A DNA stretch of 35,849 nt from Lachnospiraceae bacterium UBA7160 (GCA_002491565.1 DKWE01000073.1:1-35849); one strand, 5' to 3'. Shown: positions 1 to 8,342, counted from the stretch's first letter. Numbers and translations are program-made. The notes: generated from the letters alone by a model not told the origin.

Positions 1-44
1 TCTGCCCGTGCTCCATTCTGTTTTACGCCTCCTTTCCGCAACGC

Positions 45-85
45 AAAAAAGGCAGGGTATGAAATTCATCCTTTCATATCCTGCC
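45..85 (-). terminator. Rho-independent terminator, minus strand
   Basis: Arms at 51-64 and 72-85 form a 14-bp stem with one G-U pair and a 7-base loop. On the minus strand it is followed by six T (positions 45-50). It lies about 190 bases past the stop of the Rpn-like gene and probably ends that transcript. The bases between 86 and 274 hold no gene that I can support. Confidence 0.75.
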
Positions 86-274
86 TGCCGCATCTTATTC
101 CGTTATGGCCGCCTGCGCTGCCCAAATGAAACTTCCGCCCTTACGAATCGGAACCAAATGTTGATATGCACCTTATTAAGAATGCATATAAAATGTTTAC
201 CAGTTTCATATTAACATCATCTGGTATGTTTTTCAAATTCTATCTGCTATATCCTGTGTTTCATCATACTTGCT

Positions 275-1201
275 TTATTCTGCTTCTTTTTGTACGATAA
301 GCACTCTGGAACTTGGTACATCCAAAAGATCCTCAATCTGCTCTGCGTTGTAACCCTTTTTCAACAACTTCAGGATGATTTCCCGTTGTTTATTTTCTGC
401 ACCATGTTCTTCTGCCCGTTTCTCCCATTTTTCAAGAGCTGTACACATATTCACGACCTCCTTTTTACTCGCCTGGCGGGTTATCTCATTGGAATCCGTT
501 ATCTGGCCGATCACTGCCGCCAGTTCTGCATCAATGTCCCTGTTGTACTTTTGGGTAATCTGATCTAAATTCCCTCTAAATATCTCTCTGGATATTTCGA
601 AAACTGTCTTTACATCTTCATTATTAAAAATATATCTGTCACTGTCCCGCACCTGAACCAGGTTCATTTTATAATCCGAGAAAATGCGGGATATCTCTTC
701 CGGCATTTCTACCATCATATCTCTCAGACAAAGCGGACCATTCCACGGTTTTTCATTGTAGTATATTACGATTGTGATAATCGGATGAAGCCGGTCTTCC
801 TTGCGGATCTTAGAGAGGAACTCATCCTCTGTCACTTTTCCGCCCTCATTCTTACGCTGCTTTGCAATCTCCTGATATTCTTTTAAATATCCAAGGCCGT
901 CATACAAAAGTGCCCGAAGCGGCATCCCATAATGAATTTTCATCTGATTGTCAATGCCCATAACCACGAACTCGACTCCATAGGCCATTTTCTTTACAAC
1001 ATCACGGATCCGAACCACTGATTCCTCATAATCTGGAAATTGAATGATACCGGACATATCCGTATCCATTTCCTGCAGCGAATCCGGCTTGATCACTTCT
1101 TTGCCTTCAAATACCACCGCATTGAACAGATCAGCAAACCTGTCGTTCTGCCGCCAGAAATCTTTTAATCGTACATCTGCTTTTACTTTGCTTTGTGCCA
1201 T
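275..1201 (-). CDS. Rpn family recombination-promoting nuclease / putative transposase (PD-(D/E)XK)
   Basis: This 308-residue protein matches the Rpn/PDDEXK nuclease-transposase family common in Lachnospiraceae. The N-terminus has the family pattern FADLFNAVVFEGKEVI (about residues 22-37). The nuclease core is visible as FVVMGIDNQMKIHYGMPLR (about 78-96), where most relatives read GIENQ, so an Asp stands in place of the usual Glu. The C-terminus (about 255-308) is charged and helical and ends in a small HTH-like segment, as is normal for the family. Family members are thought to cut DNA and promote RecA-independent recombination. The ATG is preceded by GGAGAGGA. It stands alone, with a terminator downstream. 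The family call is secure; the activity of this copy is not shown. Confidence 0.85.
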   Translation of the reverse strand: MAQSKVKADVRLKDFWRQNDRFADLFNAVVFEGKEVIKPDSLQEMDTDMSGIIQFPDYEESVVRIRDVVKKMAYGVEFVVMGIDNQMKIHYGMPLRALLYDGLGYLKEYQEIAKQRKNEGGKVTEDEFLSKIRKEDRLHPIITIVIYYNEKPWNGPLCLRDMMVEMPEEISRIFSDYKMNLVQVRDSDRYIFNNEDVKTVFEISREIFRGNLDQITQKYNRDIDAELAAVIGQITDSNEITRQASKKEVVNMCTALEKWEKRAEEHGAENKQREIILKLLKKGYNAEQIEDLLDVPSSRVLIVQKEAE

Positions 1202-1272
1202 TATTCATCCTCTCCTGTTATTTTTATTATACCAGATTTCCGCCGTCCTGCAACCTGCAATCAAATCTGATT

Positions 1273-1440
1273 TCAGCGTTCTTTATTTTCAAAACTATCC
1301 TCCTCTTCCACCGTTCTTACCCCAAGCTTAATCTCCGCCTGGTCTGCACAGATCCATCCGCCTTCCTGTGCGGAGACCTCTCCTTCTTCTAAGGCAGCGG
1401 CCAGTTTCTTTTCTGCACACAGCACATCCGGCTCTTTCAT
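1273..1440 (-). CDS. Small hypothetical protein, 55 aa
   Basis: The start chosen is the ATG at 1440 because GGAAAGGAG lies about 12 bases upstream; a longer frame starting at 1488 has no such site. The product is acidic (EEGEVSAQEGG in the middle) and has no family I recognise. It sits between the helicase and the Rpn nuclease in the same direction. It could be a small accessory protein of the mobile element; the function is unknown. Confidence 0.45.
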   Translation of the reverse strand: MKEPDVLCAEKKLAAALEEGEVSAQEGGWICADQAEIKLGVRTVEEEDSFENKER

Positions 1441-1562
1441 AGAAACACCAATCTCCTTTCCAAATCTCCAAAAATTCCTACGATGCAATCATTTCTCTAA
1501 GTACATCCCCACGGTAATAAAATAACAAGCGCTACTAAAAAATTGATCTCGTTACGGAAATA

Positions 1563-1582
1563 CCCCGGCACACTGGCCGGGG
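1563..1582 (-). terminator. GC-rich hairpin downstream of the helicase gene
   Basis: A 7-bp stem (CCCCGGC / GCCGGGG, 6-base loop) lies about 70 bases past the helicase stop codon. On the minus strand only a broken T-rich stretch follows, so it is a weak terminator or an RNA 3'-end stabiliser. Confidence 0.4.
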
Positions 1583-1649
1583 CTTCCATTTACGCATACC
1601 GCGCATGATGTATGAACATGATGGTGTACACTTAGGCTGTTTCCTTTCT

Positions 1650-3869
1650 TCACGCAGATTTCCGCTCCCGCTTCCGGATTTCCTCCATAATTCTCCGGAT
1701 CTGCATGGCGAATTTCGTGTTGCGTTTTGCAATAAAGTCCGTCCGGACCGCCTGCGCCATTGCCCGTTTGCTCCCGACAATGATGACCTTCTCCTGCGCC
1801 CTCGTCACGGCTGTGTAAAAGATATTCCTCCGCAGCATCCGCCGAAAGCAGGGAAGCATCGGCAGGATCACCACCGGATATTCGCTGCCCTGGGATTTGT
1901 GGACCGTCATCGCATACGCATGGGTGAGCGGCCAGAAATCATCATCCGCATAGGTCATAATGCGTCCGTCTCCGAAATCCACGCGCATTTTCCCCATTCT
2001 GTTCTCCCGGTAAATATCCATCACAGTGCCGACATCCCCGTTTGATACCTCATCGTTATTTTTCACCTGCATCACTTTATCACCCAGCCGGAAGCAGAGT
2101 TTCCCGTTTTTCGCCTCCGGATAACCGCGCCGGCTGGGATTTACAATGTCACGGAGTACCACATTCAGGGAATCTGATCCGGCTTCCGTATCCTTGCGAA
2201 GCGGTGACAACACCTGAACCGCATCCGTATCACCGCCTCTTTTTCCCAGTTCTTCCTTATAGAGTCTCTGAACCATTTCTGACGCTTCTGTCGCATCCGC
2301 CGCCTGGTAAAACCGGAAGGTATCATCAAACCGCAGATCCATGCGGTTTGCATTGATCTTATCCGCGTTCTGTATGATCGTAGAATCCTCTTCCTGACGG
2401 AAGCATTCATCCAGAACCGTCACCGGGATTTCTCCGGAATCGATCATCTCCTTGAACACATTTCCCGGGCCTACCGATTCGATCTGGTCCTTATCGCCCA
2501 CCATCACGAGCCTGGAGCCGACCTTGATGCTGCTAAACAGCCGGTCCGCAAGGTACATATCCACCATCGAAAACTCGTCTGCGATAATGAGGTCATCCGG
2601 CATTTTCTGGTTCCGGTTCCATTCTTCCTCCCCGTCTTCCCCGGTCAGGCCGACTGCCTTGTGGATCGTCATCGCCGGGTATCCCGTACTCTCGCTCATC
2701 TTACGACGCGCTTTTCCGGTTGGGGCGCACAGAAGGATCAGCGCCTCCCGGTTCAGTTCCTCCTGTATCGCAATGATAAACCGGATGATCGTCGTCTTCC
2801 CGCGTCCCGGACCTCCCGTGATAATGGATACCGGATGCGCGAATACCATTTTGATCGCCTCCTGCTGCTTCGCATTCAGCACGATCTTCTCCCTCTGCTG
2901 CACCCTGCGCAGGATGCGGTCCACATTAATGCACATCTCTTTCCCGAGCGTGAGCTGCGCCAGCATCGCCGCCGCTCCCATCTCCGCGTGAAAGCTCTTT
3001 TTCGTGTACAGACCGCCTGCATAACTGATCAGGCTTCCTTCCCGGTGGATCATGTCATTCCCGGCATCCCGAATCGCCCGCTCCGTCACTAAGCCGGGCG
3101 CATCCTTGTGGTTTAACAGCCGCTGCGCCTTGTCCACGATCTCCTGACAGGTCAGGTACAAATGCCCTTCCCCTTCCGCCTCCGTCATAATATGGCGGAT
3201 CGCAGCCTTGATGCGGAGCGGATCATCGGCTTTAAAATTCTTTGACCTGACCGCAATCGGATCCACCGTCAAAAAGCCAAAACCCTTGACCTCGCATAAC
3301 CGGAAAGGCGTTTCCTTCACAATACTGGCTGCCGCGCTCCCGAAATGCTCCTGTATCATCGCAAGCTTCCTCGGTGTGATCCCAAGAGGAGCCATATACA
3401 CCATCAGATCCCGCACGGACGCGCTTTTGCGGTAACCTTCCAGAATCTCCTGAAGCCGGGATTCTGTAATCCCCCTTACCTTCAAAAGCTCCTCCGGCTT
3501 GTGATCCAGCACATAAAATGTCTTCATGCCAAAGGTATCTACAATGTTCGCAGCCGTGACCGGTCCAATCCCCTTGATCAGGTTCGAGGAAAGATACGCC
3601 TTCATACCTTCAGCAGTTGTCGGGGTGCTGATACTGAAATACGAGACCTCATACTGTAGCCCGTATTTTCCACTTTTCCACTCCCCCTCCAGCTCTACTT
3701 CCAGACCGTCACTGGTAGGAAGTTCCACCCCGACCGCCTGAAAGCAGCCATAGCTGTTTTTATTCTGCAGCACAACCTGCTGCGGCAGTTCCTCCTCCGT
3801 GATGTAGGATGCAACCGTATATCCGTTGCCTGGATTGTAATAAACCTGTCTGACTGGCTTACAGTGCAT
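1650..3869 (-). CDS. RecD2-like SF1B ATP-dependent DNA helicase
   Basis: The 739-residue product is a RecD2/TraA-type helicase that unwinds DNA 5'-3' using ATP. The N-terminal third carries helix-hairpin-helix-like segments (SSNLIKGIGPVTAANIVDTF near residue 95 and LKVRGITESRLQEI near 130). The motor follows: Walker A GGPGRGKTT (about 352-360), Walker B LIIADEFSMVD, and the late motif AMTVHKSQGSEYPVVI near the C-terminus. I chose the ATG at 3869 because GGAGGGG lies six bases upstream; an ATG at 3905 would add 12 residues but lacks a ribosome site. The gene overlaps the upstream membrane-protein gene by 11 bases, so the two are probably translationally coupled. With SSB two genes upstream it looks like a DNA-processing unit of an integrative element rather than the housekeeping recD2. 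There is no recB or recC nearby. Confidence 0.88.
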   Translation of the reverse strand: MHCKPVRQVYYNPGNGYTVASYITEEELPQQVVLQNKNSYGCFQAVGVELPTSDGLEVELEGEWKSGKYGLQYEVSYFSISTPTTAEGMKAYLSSNLIKGIGPVTAANIVDTFGMKTFYVLDHKPEELLKVRGITESRLQEILEGYRKSASVRDLMVYMAPLGITPRKLAMIQEHFGSAAASIVKETPFRLCEVKGFGFLTVDPIAVRSKNFKADDPLRIKAAIRHIMTEAEGEGHLYLTCQEIVDKAQRLLNHKDAPGLVTERAIRDAGNDMIHREGSLISYAGGLYTKKSFHAEMGAAAMLAQLTLGKEMCINVDRILRRVQQREKIVLNAKQQEAIKMVFAHPVSIITGGPGRGKTTIIRFIIAIQEELNREALILLCAPTGKARRKMSESTGYPAMTIHKAVGLTGEDGEEEWNRNQKMPDDLIIADEFSMVDMYLADRLFSSIKVGSRLVMVGDKDQIESVGPGNVFKEMIDSGEIPVTVLDECFRQEEDSTIIQNADKINANRMDLRFDDTFRFYQAADATEASEMVQRLYKEELGKRGGDTDAVQVLSPLRKDTEAGSDSLNVVLRDIVNPSRRGYPEAKNGKLCFRLGDKVMQVKNNDEVSNGDVGTVMDIYRENRMGKMRVDFGDGRIMTYADDDFWPLTHAYAMTVHKSQGSEYPVVILPMLPCFRRMLRRNIFYTAVTRAQEKVIIVGSKRAMAQAVRTDFIAKRNTKFAMQIRRIMEEIRKRERKSA

Positions 3870-4518
3870 GTCCTGCCCCTCCTTTCTTCCACGAGATCCA
3901 GACATAATCTCCGGACTGCCGGATCAGATATCCATCCTTTCTAAGCTCCGATTCTGCCGACAGGATATGCTTCCCGGGATAGCCCCGCAGGACTCCGACT
4001 CTCTGGAAACCTGTTTCCTGACGGATTGTGCAGATCCCGTCCCTGCTGACGGAGAAGCCTCTTCTGCCCTCCTTTTCCAGCCGGTTCCTTATCCGAAGGA
4101 TGCGCTCCCTCCCCTCATTCTGATACCAGAGGATCGCAAGACAGTCTGCGTCATCCGGCGTCGCTCCTTTCTTTTCTCCATTGCTTTCTGACTTCTGTCC
4201 TTTTTTTTCGCCGTCTGTCGATTCCTGGCCGTGTTTTCTATTATCGGCTGATTCCCGTTCCTTTTTTCCGCTGTCTACCGGTTCCCAGTCCTTCTGTGCC
4301 CCACCTTTCGGTATATCATCGGCCTCCTTTTTCTCCGTTTCCGCCCAGGGCTGTTTAATCAGTATCCACGCCAACAAGACCGGCACCATCATTGACAGGG
4401 ACTGAAACAGGATTGCCACAAAAAACGGCCACAGAAACGGTGACACCAGCAATCCAAAAATCCCTGTAATGACGCAAAGTTTCTTATTCTGTTCCATCCA
4501 TTTTTCTAATGCTTCCAC
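3859..4518 (-). CDS. Membrane protein with charged linker and soluble C-terminal domain, function unknown
   Basis: The start is a GTG at 4518: AGGAGGA lies six bases upstream of it and would fall inside the coding region if the ATG at 4539 were used. The 219-residue protein has one long or two short membrane segments (about residues 13-55, rich in L, F, V and I). A very charged Lys/Glu/Asp/Ser linker follows (about 60-120) with loosely repeated GEKKG-type units. A compact C-terminal region (about 125-219) begins DCLAILWYQNEGRERILRI. The C-terminus should lie in the cytoplasm. It sits between ssb and the helicase and overlaps the latter, which suggests a link to element DNA metabolism or to the membrane site of transfer. 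I do not recognise the family. Confidence 0.65.
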   Translation of the reverse strand: MEALEKWMEQNKKLCVITGIFGLLVSPFLWPFFVAILFQSLSMMVPVLLAWILIKQPWAETEKKEADDIPKGGAQKDWEPVDSGKKERESADNRKHGQESTDGEKKGQKSESNGEKKGATPDDADCLAILWYQNEGRERILRIRNRLEKEGRRGFSVSRDGICTIRQETGFQRVGVLRGYPGKHILSAESELRKDGYLIRQSGDYVWISWKKGGAGHAL

Positions 4519-4550
4519 TTGATTTCCTCCTGTGTGCATATGTCAAACGG

Positions 4551-5324
4551 TCAGTCAAAATCGATCTCCCCGTCCGGTGCCTCCATGTATTCGTCATCTA
4601 CACTCCTGCCTCTGCCGGCTGGAGTCTGACCCGCACTGCTCCTGCCGCTGTTCCCTCTGTTTCCAGAAGAACGGCTGCCTGTGCTCATTCTGGCACTTCC
4701 TCTGTCACCAGACGAATAGCTGTCTGTACTTCTGCCCCCGTCACTTCTGCCGCCGGAAGACCTGCCGCCTGTGCCTCTGCTGCCAGAGGTTCTCCTTGCA
4801 GAACTTCTTCCATAATCTCTGTCGTCCTCATAACCAGCTTCATAATCCTCTTCCTGCACAGGACGCCTCGAAGCACCTCTGCTTCTGCCCTCATCCGCAC
4901 TGCGGCCTTTTGAAGAAGTTCTTCCGGAACCCTGACGTTCCTCATTCCGTCCAGAAGACCGGCTGCCGCGTTCTTCCTCCTCCTGATAGCCCTCCGATGC
5001 CTTTTTGCTCTCTGCAAACTCGATATCTTCCGCCATTAAACGCACACTATAAACGTTCTCCCCATCCCGGTTTTTATAATTATCATTCTCAAATCTCCCG
5101 GTGACAACGACTTTGATTCCTTGCAAAAGATACTTGTCCGCAAACTCTGCCAGACGCCCAAACGCTGAGCAGGAAAAGAAGTCCGTCTTTACCCCGTCCT
5201 TCCGTACAAACTTCCGGTCTACCGCAATGCGGAAACTTGCGACTGCAAGCTCTCCATTCTCAGTCTGTGAATAACGAATCTCCGGATCCCTGACTAAGCG
5301 CCCCACTAAGATTGATTTGTTCAT
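4551..5324 (-). CDS. ssb: Single-stranded DNA-binding protein with a 150-residue Ser/Gly/Arg tail
   Basis: Residues 1-108 are a normal bacterial SSB OB fold (MNKSILVGRLVRDPEIRY, FFSCSAFGRLAEFADKYL, KVVVTGRFENDNYKNRDG). It binds single-stranded DNA, normally as a tetramer. From residue 109 to 257 the chain is low-complexity, rich in R, G, S and D, with many SGR and SSG repeats; total length is 257 against about 130-180 in most SSBs. The end reads EAPDGEIDFD, so the acidic tip is present but the usual final DDDLPF-type end is replaced by a Phe followed by Asp. An AGGAGG site precedes the ATG. It is the first gene of the ssb, membrane-protein, recD2 run and is more likely the SSB of a mobile element than the chromosomal copy. 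Confidence 0.9.
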   Translation of the reverse strand: MNKSILVGRLVRDPEIRYSQTENGELAVASFRIAVDRKFVRKDGVKTDFFSCSAFGRLAEFADKYLLQGIKVVVTGRFENDNYKNRDGENVYSVRLMAEDIEFAESKKASEGYQEEEERGSRSSGRNEERQGSGRTSSKGRSADEGRSRGASRRPVQEEDYEAGYEDDRDYGRSSARRTSGSRGTGGRSSGGRSDGGRSTDSYSSGDRGSARMSTGSRSSGNRGNSGRSSAGQTPAGRGRSVDDEYMEAPDGEIDFD

Positions 5325-5359
5325 ACGCGTTCCTCCTGTAATCTCTGGTTTTCCTGCAT

Positions 5360-5394
5360 AAAAAAAGACATTCAGAAGCTCCTTCCAAATGTCT
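5360..5394 (-). terminator. Terminator-like hairpin upstream of ssb, minus strand
   Basis: Arms AGACATT (5366-5372) and AATGTCT (5388-5394) are followed on the minus strand by seven T. It lies just upstream of the ssb ribosome site, so it insulates ssb from transcripts arriving from the cargo side or acts as a leader attenuator. Between it and the next hairpin (5395-5516) I see no gene with a ribosome site. Confidence 0.55.
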
Positions 5395-5516
5395 GCCTAC
5401 ATGATTTCCTTACATTTCTCCATGCCGCCGCATGGTCTGCCTCACCTTCCTCTCTGCATTCTACCTCTGCCTGCCTTTCCTGTTGTTTCCCTTTGTATCT
5501 GCATTTTTCTACGAAA

Positions 5517-5554
5517 ACAAAAAGGCCACTTAGAATGATTCATTCTAAATGGCC
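5517..5554 (-). terminator. Strong Rho-independent terminator, minus strand
   Basis: Arms 5524-5538 and 5540-5554 are inverted copies with one mismatch, giving a long stem with a very tight loop. The minus strand continues into five T and then a T-rich stretch. It follows the possible small gene at 5567-5752 by 12 bases and marks the boundary between the sugar region and the ssb unit. Confidence 0.75.
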
Positions 5555-5566
5555 GCACCGTTTCCA

Positions 5567-5752
5567 TCAACCAGGAATATAAGATTCCTCATACTTGTCT
5601 CCCGGACACATCCGGGACGAAAACTCTTTATCCATCTTCCTGATGAATACAAATACAAATTTCATTTTCATCTTAGCACATGATATGGTATTCGTCAATA
5701 TAATTGATCCTATATCTAGGGTTGTTTCATGAATCTTCCCAAACAGATTCAT
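5567..5752 (-). CDS. Possible small protein, 61 aa
   Basis: The ATG is preceded by AGAGGGG with nine bases between, and the stop is followed at once by a strong terminator, which is the pattern of a small transcription unit. The sequence (MNLFGKIHETTLDIGSI at the start, YEESYIPG at the end, a hydrophobic-basic middle) matches no family I know. It may be real or a chance frame; the gene-like flanks are the only support. Confidence 0.35.
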   Translation of the reverse strand: MNLFGKIHETTLDIGSIILTNTISCAKMKMKFVFVFIRKMDKEFSSRMCPGDKYEESYIPG

Positions 5753-5840
5753 TTGTTGTAACCCCTCTATTATTCAGATTAGAACCTTTTCCTGGTGCTA
5801 CTTCGTTTTACCGAGAAGCACACACCAGTTACATACTCAT

Positions 5841-7451
5841 TTATTGATAGTTATTATATGTGTGGATTTTGATTCTGAACAGCCGGGGTTCCGCAATAGT
5901 CAAGCTTGTAGTCTCATCGCCGTTGAGGCGCCTGCCTCTGCGCCACTGGCCATCCACGAAGGTACCCTCTTCAAATTCCAGGAAATCCATGTGCATGGCG
6001 TCTCCCGCCAGCAGAGTCACTGCGCTTTGATATCCCAGGAGATAGTATTCCTCCGCACTGATTTGTACGCACAGCACAACGCCATTGCCCTTCATAGGCA
6101 GGTAGGGGTTCTGAAAAGCCGCCATGACGCGAAGCTTCCCAAAGTCCATCACATTCTTTTCCGGATTCCCCTCAGAGGAAAGCGCCTGCAACTTGTTTGT
6201 CCCATACTTTTCCGCGATGATTGGCATCATAGAACAGAGCGTTTTGGCAAACCAGGCATATTCCTCAAAATTCTGCGGCGTCTTCAGCGCCGGATCGGTC
6301 ACATCCACGCCGAACAGGAAGCCTTGAACCATGGTGAACGGCTGGCCGATATCATCAAAACCGAAAGGAGAGTACCCCATGGCATGGTAATGGCCGATGC
6401 AATAGGCGAGTCGCGGAGCGGCATAGGAATGAGTCGCGGCCTCTGGAACAAACAGCGTCTGGTTCCTCGAATAGTCATCGCAGACCTCAAGGAACTCCGG
6501 GATGTAGATATCCGGGCACAGCACATCGATTGTAGGTGCACAGAAACGCCATACCTCGTGCATCCGGGATACTGGCCCTCCGCTGGGATACTTCCCCGCA
6601 GTATCTCCCTTATGGACGATCCAGGCGTTTGCGAACATGGGAAGCGGGTATTCGTCGTGGCCCTTTTCTGCAACAAAATTAACATAACTCGCTACATGGT
6701 AGGCGCTGAACACCTCTTCTGCGACAGGCCCAAAAACCTGACTCCAACTGCCATATGCTGCGCCTGTCTCCACAGCCTCGCGCACATCCGCGTGCATGGT
6801 CTTGGTGTGGCTGTGCATATAGTCCGCAAAATCCTCTGGTACATTTTCAGAAAAAGCCGCGTCCGCCGTGTCGGATCTCTCCCGGGCGCTGCCTGAAAGC
6901 CCGGTTTCATTTTCCACCTGAACACCGATCACTGTACCGGCCGCTTCATCTTCCTCCCGAATGTGAGCCATCAACGCGGCAAAGGCTCTCGCGTCAGCAT
7001 CACGGGCATTGGTGCAGAAATATGAGATAGAGTAGCTCGGCGCCTTGATAAAGCCCATGTCGCAAAAGCTCTTGGCCTCACCCTTCACAACCTGCGCGCG
7101 CTGAAAACGGTTCAGGTCCCGCTTGACCCACTCCGGCGCGTACATCATTTGTGCGTTTTTCCAGGAACCAAACCAAAGGAAAATGATCTTTTTGTTCCAC
7201 TGCCGCGCCTGACGGATGAGTGCGTCGGGAATGGAGAAATCAAAGATCCCTTCCTCCGGCTCTGTCAGCTCCCAGGTCACTGGCAGCAGCAGTGTGTTAA
7301 GACCTAAATCATCCGCGATCTTCCAGATTTTTTCCATGTACTCCGGGGAAGATGAATCCGAATTATGTACTTCACCGGCGACTGCGTAGAAGGGTGCGCC
7401 ATCTACATACAATACCTGTTTCCCGTTGTGCAGCCTGATTCTTGATTTCAT
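5841..7451 (-). CDS. GH35-type beta-galactosidase with DUF5597 C-terminal domain
   Basis: The 536-residue enzyme has a (beta/alpha)8 barrel of the GH35/GH42 clan followed by a DUF5597-type region. The acid/base Glu is E182 in GVQVENETG and the likely nucleophile is E337 in LFVPEAATHSY. The expected reaction is release of terminal galactose or a similar sugar from oligosaccharides. There is no signal peptide, so it acts in the cytoplasm on imported material. I chose the ATG at 7451 because GGAGG lies five bases before it; the ATG at 7463 would place that site inside the gene. Immediately upstream is a 5' remnant of a GH2 gene, so the promoter of this gene may have been rearranged. The substrate is inferred only at family level. 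Confidence 0.85.
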   Translation of the reverse strand: MKSRIRLHNGKQVLYVDGAPFYAVAGEVHNSDSSSPEYMEKIWKIADDLGLNTLLLPVTWELTEPEEGIFDFSIPDALIRQARQWNKKIIFLWFGSWKNAQMMYAPEWVKRDLNRFQRAQVVKGEAKSFCDMGFIKAPSYSISYFCTNARDADARAFAALMAHIREEDEAAGTVIGVQVENETGLSGSARERSDTADAAFSENVPEDFADYMHSHTKTMHADVREAVETGAAYGSWSQVFGPVAEEVFSAYHVASYVNFVAEKGHDEYPLPMFANAWIVHKGDTAGKYPSGGPVSRMHEVWRFCAPTIDVLCPDIYIPEFLEVCDDYSRNQTLFVPEAATHSYAAPRLAYCIGHYHAMGYSPFGFDDIGQPFTMVQGFLFGVDVTDPALKTPQNFEEYAWFAKTLCSMMPIIAEKYGTNKLQALSSEGNPEKNVMDFGKLRVMAAFQNPYLPMKGNGVVLCVQISAEEYYLLGYQSAVTLLAGDAMHMDFLEFEEGTFVDGQWRRGRRLNGDETTSLTIAEPRLFRIKIHTYNNYQ

Positions 7452-7511
7452 TTTTACCTCCATTTCTTAATAGCAAAATCTCCACGTTACTCACAATCAT
7501 TAACAGTTACT

Positions 7512-7640
7512 TTACAACCATATGGCATCGTGAGGAAGCTGGATGAAATCATCTGCCGCTCCTCCGCCTGTCATCATCTCCATCAGCGGGCTGGCGGAGG
7601 GTGTGGCCACTCTCCAAGCGTCATTCCATTTTGCTCGATT
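7512..7640 (-). pseudogene. Remnant of the 5' end of a GH2 beta-galactosidase gene
   Basis: About 40 codons read NRAKWNDAWRVATPSASPLM and onward, nearly the same as residues 2-40 of the intact GH2 gene at 8343-10835. The ATG is missing and the frame ends in IWL and a stop at 7512. It shows that a second copy of the GH2 upstream region and gene start once stood in front of the GH35 gene, and that the rest was deleted. Confidence 0.85.
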
Positions 7641-7740
7641 CTCTTTTTGACAAATTACCTCATATCAATGGCTGAAATTTTCTCTGACATCCCACCAGCT
7701 GCGCAAGCTGTCACCGTGCTGGTTCGGACTGAACTGCTGA
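7522..7740. repeat. Direct repeat of the GH2 leader and upstream region, copy B
   Basis: Bases 7522-7641 match 10714-10833 and bases 7643-7740 match 11075-11172, at about 95 percent by eye. The 241 bases between those two blocks in the other copy are absent here. The join falls at a GATTC present at both edges of the missing stretch, as expected for a microhomology deletion. Confidence 0.85.
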
Positions 7741-7848
7741 TGCCGTCCCGATCCATTTTGTTATGGTAGCGGTTCGGTATCAGGGACTGATCTTTCAGTG
7801 TTCCAGAAAGCTGGCGGCTGATGTAGCCGTTAACAAGGGATGGATGGA

Positions 7849-8061
7849 TGACATATCGCCTACAGTCAGGTCACAGAGCTCCTGGACGCGGCACCCGCTG
7901 TCATAAAGGAGTGTAAGGGGCACCCTGTCCGGTACCAGTTACAAAACAAAGACGGCATCATGCAGAGCCGCCTCTCTGCTGCCGTCAGGCCGTGGGAGCT
8001 GATGGATTATGCAGGGCGGCAATGGAGCAAATCCATTGCCGCCCGTTTGGCTCAGATATAA
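7849..8061 (+). pseudogene. Orphan plus-strand coding fragment, family unknown
   Basis: From 7852 to the TAA at 8059-8061 there is an open frame of 69 codons without a start codon; it includes YSQVTELLDAAPAVIKE and ends WSKSIAARLAQI. The amino acid composition looks like a real protein C-terminus and its stop meets the dead transporter gene on the other strand almost base to base. I do not recognise the family. It is best read as the tail of an insertion or another gene that was cut here. Confidence 0.4.
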
Positions 8062-8331
8062 TTAATTCTTGACAGGCTCATTAACGGCCTTGGCCGCCAT
8101 AAGCGCCTTATTGGCTTTTTCCACATTCAGCTTAAACACGATGAACAGCTGTACATGGTGCCGTCCAGATGAACGCCGTCTTTGTTATATGTGTACGCTG
8201 CCGTTTCTGCAATCACAGCATTCAGCGCACCCAGCATCGGGCTGGCGCCAAGTCCTTTAACCACTAGTTAGAGCCCAAATCACCGGAGCCATAGGCGATT
8301 TTCTGGTACCATTTTAAATATTTTTTCTCAT
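8062..8331 (-). pseudogene. Degraded GPH-family sugar:cation symporter
   Basis: Two pieces of a glycoside-pentoside-hexuronide symporter (MelB/XynP type) are recognisable. The N-terminal piece reads KWYQKIAYGSGDLGSN from about 8314, and the C-terminal pieces read NAVIAETAAYTYNKDGVHLD, then GTMYSCSS, then NVEKANKALMAAKAVNEPVK before the stop at 8062. A normal member has about 450-480 residues and 12 membrane helices; nearly all of that is deleted and the rest is out of frame. It lies 11 bases after the GH2 gene, so GH2 and its transporter were once an operon. Confidence 0.75.
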
Positions 8332-8342
8332 CCAGTTACTCC

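Noticed and set aside
8..214. Plus-strand frame of 68 codons at the left edge
   Set aside because: It overlaps the minus-strand terminator, has no ribosome site and its sequence resembles no protein.
4532..5104. Long plus-strand frames opposite ssb
   Set aside because: They are mirror images of the repetitive Ser/Gly/Arg tail and are full of Cys and His without a motif or ribosome site.
5395..5516. Minus-strand open frame ending inside the hairpin upstream of ssb
   Set aside because: It has no start codon or ribosome site and a low-complexity, Arg/Glu-rich composition.
5762..5840. Hairpin around GGTGCTACTTCG / CGAGAAGCAC after the GH35 gene
   Set aside because: The pairing is imperfect and no T run follows on either strand, so it was not called as a terminator.
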